Shown here in pieces: positions 34,840 through 41,960 of a stretch of 61,655 nt of DNA. Both the position numbers and the translations under genes were made by a program. The stretch's first letter is position 1, and each line of letters starts with the position of its first letter. The notes under the pieces are model-generated. The model was not told the origin of the DNA and made no database searches. It saw only the letters and a list, made by a program, of their open reading frames with translations. Origin of the DNA: Shewanella sp. MBTL60-112-B2 (GTDB taxonomy: Bacteria > Pseudomonadota > Gammaproteobacteria > Enterobacterales > Shewanellaceae); NCBI RefSeq assembly GCF_019655055.1, contig NZ_BPFA01000031.1, forward strand, positions 1 to 61,655, written 5' to 3'.

Positions 34840-35133
34840 TGCTGTTAGATAGCAAACTTAACGGACTCATAAATTTATATATAACAGCGAATTGCTTTTA
34901 ATGTTAAAGCTTGAATTCACACTTCCTTCACGCTCACCTTATTAAACTGTGTAAATTAATTCAGCTATTGGTTTAGTATGTACTATAGTATTGATTACTA
35001 ATGATAACCTTAGCAAGATAGCCGTTTAAATCGCCTTTTATGGTTAATTAAATACGCTAGGTGATGCTATCTCTAACTGATAGATATATTTTTAAGTTGT
35101 TTTTATTCAATCGCTTACAAAGGAAATGTTGAC
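34840..35133. other. AT-rich upstream region of the BOF gene
   Basis: About 290 AT-rich bases presumably containing the promoter of the downstream periplasmic protein gene. A loosely Fur-like stretch near 34990-35010 was considered but is not convincing. No gene or repeat seen. Confidence 0.3.
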
Positions 35134-35496
35134 ATGAAAAAGTGTGTATTAGTAGGTGGCTTGCTCTTAGCTTCATCAGGTGTATTAGCTGCGCAAGGTG
35201 TAGATAAAAAAGGTGGCTTCATTGGGCCGAGTAACGTAAAGGTTCAGACTGTAGCTGTTGCTTTAGAAGCGAAAGATGACACACAAGTGCTGCTAATGGG
35301 TTATATTGTTGCGGGCTTAGGTGACGAAGAATACCAATTTAAAGATGACACCGGTGAAATTGTTATTGAGATTGACGATCGCGATTGGAATGGCGTAGAG
35401 GCGACACCAGAAACCAAAATAGTGATTCAGGGTGAAGTCGATAGCGGTTGGTCTTACACCACGATTGATGTGGACTCGGTTAAATTAGCTAAGTAA
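35134..35496 (+). CDS. Periplasmic BOF-domain protein (YgiW/YdeI family)
   Basis: 120 residues. A signal peptide ends near VLAAQG (about residue 20). The mature part is a single bacterial OB-fold: GGFIGPSNV, the VLLMGYIVAGLGDEEYQFKDDTGEIVIEID core and a TKIVIQGEVDSGW strand. E. coli members (YgiW, YdeI) act in stress tolerance in the periplasm; ligand unknown. AAAGGAAA precedes the ATG. A terminator follows. Confidence 0.9.
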   Translation: MKKCVLVGGLLLASSGVLAAQGVDKKGGFIGPSNVKVQTVAVALEAKDDTQVLLMGYIVAGLGDEEYQFKDDTGEIVIEIDDRDWNGVEATPETKIVIQGEVDSGWSYTTIDVDSVKLAK

Positions 35497-35585
35497 CTCT
35501 GCATTGCCTATAACAATAGGGAAGCTTCGATTTGAACCGTAACGAATGCAAGATGCTGACCTCGCCAAGTTTGTCTTGATACTAT

Positions 35586-35614
35586 AAAGCCCATTACGCA
35601 TTAGTGGGCTTTTA
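35586..35614 (+). terminator. Terminator of the BOF-domain gene
   Basis: AAAGCCCA and TGGGCTTT form a stem with an 11-base loop, followed by TTTAC. Confidence 0.7.
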
Positions 35615-35692
35615 CTTAAGTGGTGTATTTCTACTTTGAACAAGGGGCAAGTTGATCTTGTCATTTACATTGGGTGTCAGTGTTTGAATCAT

Positions 35693-35734
35693 AAAGCTAT
35701 ATTGCAAAAGCTATATTTCAAAAGCTATATGATG
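35693..35734. repeat. 14-bp tandem repeat, three copies
   Basis: Three adjacent units beginning AAAGCTATAT with variable last four bases run directly into a short open frame (35734-35865). Confidence 0.85.
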
Positions 35735-35865
35735 TGATCGAATATGCTGAGGAAGAACTGGAATTTAATGGTAAGGAGGGCACTGAACGCTTGGTCTCAA
35801 CGTCCACTGGTGCAATTTTATTAACCCCCGATGAACTTAGAGAAATTAAAGAGCTTCTGCCCTAA
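35734..35865 (+). pseudogene. Short open frame, probable gene remnant
   Basis: Forty-three codons from a GTG encode a protein-like peptide (EYAEEELEFNGKEGTERLV, then ILLTPDELREIKELLP). There is no ribosome-binding sequence and no ATG in frame; upstream the frame runs through a 14-bp tandem repeat to a stop. The composition looks like the C-terminal end of a real small protein. It may be a fragment left after a repeat-mediated rearrangement. No family is recognised. Confidence 0.35.
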
Positions 35866-35958
35866 AAACAGAGTGTCCGCAATATTAAGTGTAAGTTATT
35901 ATAACTCTATGAAGTGTCTACTGTTCTATGGGCTTACCAAGGTGTGATATGTTTGGGG

Positions 35959-36384
35959 TTAGCCTTGTACAGGCGAATTGGCAGAAGAAATCACTTCGCT
36001 GTTAATAGCTGGTGACATATCAGCTTTTAGATTGGCAGTTCGTCCAACAACCTCTGCACCTTCGGCAGAAAGGGCCAAATCGATATCACCATCGGGTACG
36101 CAGCAGCAGGGCAGGCATTCATCATCTTCGAGCGTAACCAGCGGTTCGCGAATATAACTGACCGTACCACGCTTAACCTTAGTTTTGCATTGGCCACAGT
36201 AGCCGCTACGACACTCTGAGAATACCTTAACCTTCTTTTGTTCAAGCGCTTCAAGCAAAGTCTGGTGTTGCTGGTTAAACAGCAACACCGGCATGCCTTG
36301 AAGGCTCACAATCGGAGCCTTCTTAAAGCTAGCTTGACTAAAGTTGACAGGCTTAAAGGTCAAAGTCAGAGAACTCGTCGTCAT
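35959..36384 (-). CDS. yfaE: YfaE-type 2Fe-2S ferredoxin for ribonucleotide reductase
   Basis: About 141 residues from the ATG at 36384, overlapping the nrdB end by 32 bases; an ATG at 36411 is also in frame. The plant-type ferredoxin cluster site is CRSGYCGQC with the last ligand in LPCCC, within a domain closely matching YfaE (84 residues in E. coli). Here the domain has extra stretches at both ends, about 35 residues each. YfaE supplies electrons to rebuild the NrdB diferric-tyrosyl radical. Position after nrdB supports the role. Confidence 0.9.
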   Translation of the reverse strand: MTTSSLTLTFKPVNFSQASFKKAPIVSLQGMPVLLFNQQHQTLLEALEQKKVKVFSECRSGYCGQCKTKVKRGTVSYIREPLVTLEDDECLPCCCVPDGDIDLALSAEGAEVVGRTANLKADMSPAINSEVISSANSPVQG

Positions 36385-37483
36385 CGATTGAGGAATCGAT
36401 TTGACCAACAAGATAAGAAGACACTTCTACTTCTTGTGGCGCTACCTGTACTGAATCACTTTCTAACCAGTTCTTCATCCAAGGTAGTGGGTTACTCTTC
36501 TCTTCATAAGGAGAAGCAAAGTTTACCGCTTTCATACGTTCGTTAGTGATGTATTCAACATACTGACAAAGAATATGTTCGTTAAGACCAATCATAGATC
36601 CGTCTTTGAATAGGTATTTTGCCCACTCTTTTTCCTGCTCAGCAGCTTTGATAAAAATATCGATTGCCGTCTGCTCACACTCTTTAGCGATTTCAGCCAT
36701 TTCTGGATCATCTTTACCAGCGTGCATGATCTTCAAGATATGCTGAGTGCTGTTTAGATGCAGTGCTTCGTCACGAGCAATAAGGCGGATAATTTTAGCG
36801 TTACCTTCCATGACTTTACGTTCTGCAAAGGCAAAAGAACATGCAAAACTCACGTAGAAGCGGATAGCTTCAAGTACGTTAACCGACACCATACATAGAT
36901 AAAGGGCTTTTTTGATTTCACGTGTTGTGACTTCAATGATTTCGCCGTCGATCTCGTGGCTACCTTCACCGAGCAGGTGATAGGCCTGGCTGAGCTTGAT
37001 TAAGTGATCGTAATAGTTAGCAATATCGCTAGCACGCTTTAAGATCTCTTCATTTTCGACGATATCGTCGAACACGATTGAAGGATCGTTTACGATATTA
37101 CGAATAATATGCGTGTATGAGCGCGAGTGAATGGTCTCAGAGAAAGACCAAGTTTCAATCCATGTTTCTAGCTCTGGTAATGATACCAGTGGCAAGAAAG
37201 CAACATTCGGTGAACGGCCTTGAATTGAATCAAGTAGCGTTTGATATTTAAGGTTTGAGATGAAGATGTGCTTTTCATGCTCAGGTAGCGCTGCGTAATC
37301 GATTTTATCTCGGCTAACGTCTACTTCTTCAGGACGCCAGAAGAATGAAAGCTGCTTTTCGATCAGCTTTTCGAATACTTCATATTTTTGTTGATCATAA
37401 CGCGCTACGTTAACTGACTGACCAAGAAACATAGGTTCTAGCAGTGCGTTGTTTGGAGTTTGACAAAATGTTGAATAGGCCAT
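36353..37483 (-). CDS. nrdB: Class Ia ribonucleoside-diphosphate reductase, beta subunit
   Basis: 376 residues, matching E. coli NrdB. It houses the diferric-tyrosyl radical cofactor. Metal ligands are seen in the SFSETIHSRSYTHI, EAIRFYVSFACSFAFAER and ARDEALHLNSTQHI helices. The C-terminal tail (SYLVGQIDSSIDDDEFSDFDL) is the NrdA-binding peptide. Seventy-one bases downstream of nrdA, with a GGGGGC/GCCCCC hairpin in the gap. Confidence 0.98.
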   Translation of the reverse strand: MAYSTFCQTPNNALLEPMFLGQSVNVARYDQQKYEVFEKLIEKQLSFFWRPEEVDVSRDKIDYAALPEHEKHIFISNLKYQTLLDSIQGRSPNVAFLPLVSLPELETWIETWSFSETIHSRSYTHIIRNIVNDPSIVFDDIVENEEILKRASDIANYYDHLIKLSQAYHLLGEGSHEIDGEIIEVTTREIKKALYLCMVSVNVLEAIRFYVSFACSFAFAERKVMEGNAKIIRLIARDEALHLNSTQHILKIMHAGKDDPEMAEIAKECEQTAIDIFIKAAEQEKEWAKYLFKDGSMIGLNEHILCQYVEYITNERMKAVNFASPYEEKSNPLPWMKNWLESDSVQVAPQEVEVSSYLVGQIDSSIDDDEFSDFDL

Positions 37484-37502
37484 TTTTCTATCTTCCGATA
37501 AT

Positions 37503-37519
37503 GGGGGCTAGGCCCCCTT
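37503..37519. other. Hairpin between nrdA and nrdB
   Basis: GGGGGC and GCCCCC form a 6-bp GC-only stem with a 3-base loop, without a T-run. Possible mRNA processing or stabilising element that sets the NrdA/NrdB ratio. Confidence 0.6.
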
Positions 37520-37554
37520 AAATTAACGTTTAATACTAATGATTAAAATCTTGG

Positions 37555-39843
37555 TTAGATCTTACATGCGCCGCCAGCGCAACTGTCATCTTCTTTCTCA
37601 ATGGCAGTGATATCGTCAAGACTATCTGAAGCTCCATCACGAGTATTGTGATAGTAAAGTGTCTTCACACCATATTTGTAAGCGGTTAATAAGTCTTTCA
37701 ATAGTACCTTCATAGGTACTCGACCACCCTCAAAACGGCTAGGGTCGTAGTTGGTGTTAGCTGAAATCGACTGGTCGACGAATTTCTGCATTAAACCGAC
37801 TAACTGTAAGTAACCATCGTTATTAGGCATTTGCCATAGTAACTCATAGCTATATTGGTACTTTTCAAAATCAGGTACCACTTGCTTTAGCTGACCATCT
37901 TTACTGGCTTTAACACTGATCAAACCACGTGGTGGTTCAATACCGTTAGTCGCGTTAGAGATCTGTGACGAGGTCTCTGATGGCATTAACGCTGAAAGCG
38001 TTGAGTTGCGTAAACCGTGAGTTTTGATCTCTTCACGTAAAGTGTCCCAGTCAAGGTGTAGTGGTTCATCACAAATCTTGTCTAAGTCACGCTTATAGGT
38101 ATCAATTGGCAATATACCTTTAGCATAAGTCGTCTCGTGGAACGCAGGGCAGGCGCCTTGCTCCTGAGCAAGCTTCATCGATGCTTTTAATAGGTAGAAT
38201 TGAATTGCTTCAAACGTCTTGTGAGTAATACCGTTCGCTGAACCGTCAGAGTAACGTACGCCTTCTTTTGCTAAGTAGTTAGCAAAGTTAATTACGCCTA
38301 TACCTAGTGTACGGCGGTTCATCGATGCTTTCTTAGCAGAGATGATTGGGTAATCTTGATAATCAAGTAAGTTATCAAGTGCACGTACTGCGAGATCGGC
38401 CAGTGGCTCAAGCTCTTCTAACTTCTTAATTGCACCAAGGTTCAATGCCGACAGAGTACAAAGTGCAATTTCACCATCTGGATCGTTAATGTTATTTAAT
38501 GGCTTAGTTGGCAATGCAATTTCAAGACACAAGTTAGACTGACGCACCGGTGCAACCTTAGAGTCAAATGGACTGTGGGTATTACAGTGATCAACGTTTT
38601 GAATGTAGATGCGGCCGGTTGAGGCGCGCTCTTGCATCATTAATGAGAACAGCTCAACGGCTTTTATCTGCTTCTTACGAATACTAGGGTCAGCTTCATA
38701 CTTAAGATATAGACGCTCGAACTCTTCTTGATCTTCGAAGAATGCATCGTACATACCTGGTACGTCAGATGGGCTGAACAAACTAATCATGCCGCCTTGA
38801 ATTAGGCGCTGATACATAACCTTGTTAATTTGAACGCCGTAATCTAAGTGACGAATACGGTTATCATCAACACCACGGTTGTTCTTCAGTACCAATAGTG
38901 ACTCAACTTCTAGATGCCACATTGGGTAGAATAGGGTAGCTGCACCACCACGAACGCCGCCTTGAGAGCAAGACTTAACCGCGGTTTGGAAATACTTATA
39001 AAATGGTAAACAACCTGTGTGGAATGCTTCACCGCCGCGAATAGGGCTACCTAGGGCACGGATACGGCCAGCATTGACACCAATACCTGCACGCTGTGAA
39101 ACATACTTCACGATTGACGATGAAGTCGCGTTAATTGAATCTAGGCTGTCACCACACTCAATCAATACACAAGAACTAAACTGACGGGTAGGCGTACGTA
39201 CACCTGCCATGATAGGTGTTGGTAGCGAGATCTTAAAAGTAGAAGTCGCGTCATAGAAATCTTTAACGTATTGAAGACGCGTGTCTTTTGGATACTTAGC
39301 AAATAGGCAAGCAGCAACCAAGATATACAGGAACTGAGCACTTTCGTAGATCTCGTGGGTGACACGGTTTTGAACCAGGTATTTGCCTTCAAGTTGCTTA
39401 ACTGCAGCATAAGAGAAGTTCATATCACGCCAGTGGTCGATATAGCTATCGAGGATATCGATCTCTTCTTGAGTGTAGTCTTCTAAAATATGCTGATCAT
39501 ATTTACCAAGTTCTACTAATTTAACCACATGATCATAAAGCTTTGGTGGCTCAAATTGGCCAAAAGCTTTTTTACGAAGGTGGAAAACAGCTAAGCGTGC
39601 AGACAGAAATTGATAATCTGGTGATTCAGGCGAGATTAAATCTGCAGCTGCTTTAATGATAGTCTCATGGATGGCTTCAGTGGCGATGCCGTCGAAAAAC
39701 TGCAGATGAGAACGCAGTTCAACTTCAGATACAGAGACGTTGTTAAGTCCTTTTGCCGCCCATTCGATAACGCGATGGATCTTCTCGAGATCGATAGTCT
39801 CACGTTCGCCGCTACGCTTTGTGACTGTCATATTGCTATTCAT
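37555..39843 (-). CDS. nrdA: Class Ia ribonucleoside-diphosphate reductase, alpha subunit
   Basis: 762 residues, same as E. coli. N-terminal ATP-cone (TVTKRSGERETIDLEKIHRVIEWAA) for overall activity control, the ten-stranded barrel with active-site Cys in SSCVLIECGDS and NLCLEIALPT, and the C-terminal CAGGACKI pair that is re-reduced by thioredoxin or glutaredoxin. It makes deoxyribonucleotides from NDPs aerobically. An NrdR box lies 150 bp upstream. Confidence 0.98.
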   Translation of the reverse strand: MNSNMTVTKRSGERETIDLEKIHRVIEWAAKGLNNVSVSEVELRSHLQFFDGIATEAIHETIIKAAADLISPESPDYQFLSARLAVFHLRKKAFGQFEPPKLYDHVVKLVELGKYDQHILEDYTQEEIDILDSYIDHWRDMNFSYAAVKQLEGKYLVQNRVTHEIYESAQFLYILVAACLFAKYPKDTRLQYVKDFYDATSTFKISLPTPIMAGVRTPTRQFSSCVLIECGDSLDSINATSSSIVKYVSQRAGIGVNAGRIRALGSPIRGGEAFHTGCLPFYKYFQTAVKSCSQGGVRGGAATLFYPMWHLEVESLLVLKNNRGVDDNRIRHLDYGVQINKVMYQRLIQGGMISLFSPSDVPGMYDAFFEDQEEFERLYLKYEADPSIRKKQIKAVELFSLMMQERASTGRIYIQNVDHCNTHSPFDSKVAPVRQSNLCLEIALPTKPLNNINDPDGEIALCTLSALNLGAIKKLEELEPLADLAVRALDNLLDYQDYPIISAKKASMNRRTLGIGVINFANYLAKEGVRYSDGSANGITHKTFEAIQFYLLKASMKLAQEQGACPAFHETTYAKGILPIDTYKRDLDKICDEPLHLDWDTLREEIKTHGLRNSTLSALMPSETSSQISNATNGIEPPRGLISVKASKDGQLKQVVPDFEKYQYSYELLWQMPNNDGYLQLVGLMQKFVDQSISANTNYDPSRFEGGRVPMKVLLKDLLTAYKYGVKTLYYHNTRDGASDSLDDITAIEKEDDSCAGGACKI

Positions 39844-39959
39844 TAAAGATAAACCTTGGTTTTTATATTTATGAAAGTGACCTGCTTAGGTGCACCGTAC
39901 GTTTCCTTGTAAACAAACAGTTTTAACCGAAAAACGGAGAGTTCCTTTTTGTTGACACA

Positions 39960-39975
39960 AACGACTAAATAGTGC
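39960..39975. promoter_or_regulatory. Possible second, weaker NrdR box
   Basis: The right half (TAAATAGTG) resembles the NrdR box, and the spacing of 33 bases to the stronger box is near the usual three helical turns. The left half is poorly matched, so this is tentative. Confidence 0.35.
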
Positions 39976-39992
39976 CTGCCTTTGTCACTCAC

Positions 39993-40008
39993 ACACTATA
40001 TATGGTGT
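39993..40008. promoter_or_regulatory. NrdR box upstream of nrdA
   Basis: ACACTATATATGGTGT matches the NrdR palindrome (ACAC-wATATATw-GTGT) at nearly every position. It lies about 150 bases before the nrdA start. NrdR represses ribonucleotide reductase genes when dATP is high. Confidence 0.85.
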
Positions 40009-40175
40009 TTTGAGATTCAATAGCTACAAGATAGTGAGGTTATTGGTTTTTTGCAAGTGGGAATTTAGGGGACAAGTTGTGGATATCTTGAGGATAATCT
40101 AGCCTGTTAGTAACGGCTAACCGTTAAAGCTTGTTTTGGTTTGATTTCCTTTTGCAAGGTTAATAAATAAACAAA

Positions 40176-40230
40176 TAAAAATGATCTGTCGGATCGCCAC
40201 TTAGTTGAGCGATCTAAGCAGATCATTTTG
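40176..40230 (-). terminator. Terminator of the ubiG-phosphatase operon
   Basis: An 11-bp outer stem (AAAATGATCTG / CAGATCATTTT) with an inner GATCGC/GCGATC stem is followed on the minus strand by TTATTTG. It lies about 65 bases past the phosphatase stop. Confidence 0.75.
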
Positions 40231-40293
40231 ACGACTTTAGTATTAAGTTTGCAGCCTAATTAATCACGGCTGAAAATGTGTTCGCTTAGAAAC

Positions 40294-40977
40294 TTAACCT
40301 TGCTGCACAAGAGTAAAAAAGTCAGCTAAATGATCGCCTGTCTCAAAACTGAGATCGGCAGGCCAAAGCGAAACATCATCATTCACGCCAATATAACCCC
40401 AAAGGGCAAGGCCTGAGATCATATTCGCGGCTTTTGCAGCGACAAGATCGCGCTCTGCATCACCTAAATAAAGAATATGTTCAGGTAATACTCTTAGTTG
40501 CTGCGCGGCTAAGTGCATCGGAGCCGTATGAGGCTTAGAGTAATGCGTCGTGTCACCACTGATTACCGCAGGCATTTTTGCCGTAAGACCGAGTCGATTT
40601 AGCAGCGGTCTTGAAAAGCGAGCTGGTTTATTGGTTACCACACCATAGGGAATACAAAGTCCGTTAAGTGTGTCGAGTAACCTATCTAAGCCTGCAAATA
40701 AACGACAATCGTCACCATTTATTCGCTCATAGTTATCGAAAAGCGCTTGCTGTAGCTCGCCGATGTACTTTTCATCGAGCTGTGGTAGGGCGGCCTTAAT
40801 CATGGCGATACTGCCATGGGATGCACTGTCACGGATCTGCTCAAAGGGGACACGTGAGTGCCCATTTGCTTCTAAACTGAGGTTTAGAGCCTCAATCATA
40901 TCCGGCGCGGTATCGGCAAGCGTACCATCAAGATCGAATAATACGCCTTTAATACGTAGCGATTCAGCCTTAGTCAT
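40294..40977 (-). CDS. HAD-family phosphatase (phosphoglycolate or MurNAc-6-phosphate phosphatase)
   Basis: 227 residues. HAD motif I FDLDGTLADTA near residues 15-25, motif II VVTNKP, motif III/IV with SKPHTAPMH and LYLGDAERDLVAA. The small-helical cap is that of the Gph group. It overlaps the ubiG end by 8 bases. Gph removes phosphoglycolate after DNA repair. In Pseudomonas a near-identical arrangement next to ubiG and gyrA encodes MupP, a cell-wall recycling phosphatase, so both names are possible. Confidence 0.85.
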   Translation of the reverse strand: MTKAESLRIKGVLFDLDGTLADTAPDMIEALNLSLEANGHSRVPFEQIRDSASHGSIAMIKAALPQLDEKYIGELQQALFDNYERINGDDCRLFAGLDRLLDTLNGLCIPYGVVTNKPARFSRPLLNRLGLTAKMPAVISGDTTHYSKPHTAPMHLAAQQLRVLPEHILYLGDAERDLVAAKAANMISGLALWGYIGVNDDVSLWPADLSFETGDHLADFFTLVQQG

Positions 40978-41680
40978 TTTTAACCGTAGCGATCATGTAG
41001 TTCACTTCAAGGCTCTTGGTATATCTAAAGATATCGGTAATTGGGTTATAGGTGATACCTACAGCATCTTTGCAGAACAGTTCTGCATTGTCGGCTAAAT
41101 CGATAAGCTCAGATGGTCTGATAAACTTATTATGATCGTGGGTACCAACAGGTAGCATCTTTAATACATATTCAGCACCAAGAATGGTTTCTATATAAGC
41201 ACGGATATTACGGTTAATCGTTGAGAAGAAAACATAACCGCCAGGCTTCACCATATCAGCGCAGGCTTGAATAACGGAACTTGGGTCTGGCACGTGTTCA
41301 AGCATTTCCATACAGGTAACAACATCGTATTGGCCACGGTGTTCATCTCTATGGGCTTCTGCTGTGTTTTTGATGTAATCAATTTCAACACCAGTTTCCA
41401 GTGCATGCAATCTGGCAACATCTAGTGGCTCATCGCCCATATCAAGGCCGGTAACATTAGCGCCAATTCTTGCCATGCTTTCAGACAAGATCCCGCCGCC
41501 ACAACCAACATCCAGCACTTGTTTACCAAAAATTCCGCCAGCAGTTTGGTCTATATAGTTAAGACGCAATGGGTTTAAGTTGTGTAGTGGCTTAAATTCG
41601 CCTTTAGGATCCCACCAAGTGGCGGCCATTTTCTCAAACTTTGCGATCTCTTGTGGATCAACATTATTATGTGTTTGCAC
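40970..41680 (-). CDS. ubiG: Ubiquinone biosynthesis O-methyltransferase
   Basis: 236 residues, family length. N-terminal NVDPQEIAKFEKMAATWWDPKGEFKPLHNLNP is diagnostic. SAM-binding motif VLDVGCGGGILSESMA, then TGLDMGDEPLDVAR, VVTCMEMLEHVPDP and FFSTINRN. It performs both O-methylations of ubiquinone synthesis at the membrane. Divergent from gyrA across 280 bases that contain a perfect FNR-type palindrome. Confidence 0.97.
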   Translation of the reverse strand: MQTHNNVDPQEIAKFEKMAATWWDPKGEFKPLHNLNPLRLNYIDQTAGGIFGKQVLDVGCGGGILSESMARIGANVTGLDMGDEPLDVARLHALETGVEIDYIKNTAEAHRDEHRGQYDVVTCMEMLEHVPDPSSVIQACADMVKPGGYVFFSTINRNIRAYIETILGAEYVLKMLPVGTHDHNKFIRPSELIDLADNAELFCKDAVGITYNPITDIFRYTKSLEVNYMIATVKND

Positions 41681-41795
41681 TTTATTACCTCACAGTGACA
41701 AAACCGTATTTAGCGCCAGATTATAATGAATAGTGGCAATAAACAAACAAGTTATGATTTTGCAGAACAATGTGGTGAAAAAATGCGCCTATGCC

Positions 41796-41809
41796 TTGAT
41801 TTTAATCAA
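41796..41809. promoter_or_regulatory. FNR/EtrA-type palindrome between ubiG and gyrA
   Basis: TTGATTTTAATCAA is a perfect match to the FNR consensus TTGATnnnnATCAA. Its centre is about 122 bases upstream of the ubiG start and about 158 upstream of gyrA. EtrA is the FNR homologue of Shewanella. A TTGACT hexamer lies at 41815-41820. Which gene is controlled cannot be told from sequence. Confidence 0.6.
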
Positions 41810-41960
41810 GTGAATTGACTTTATCTGGTTATTTAAAATGAATCGATGTTTGGGTCTAGCGCCATAAAATAACTGTGTTAGAATGCCAAATCACGTTTTC
41901 AAGCATAGCTATTCTAGGAAATAGGAATAGCACGCTAAATTTCAGGGGATCGAGCAGTTT

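Noticed and set aside
34990..35012. Fur-like sequence upstream of the BOF gene
   Set aside because: Too few matches to the 19-base consensus; AT-rich context makes chance likely.
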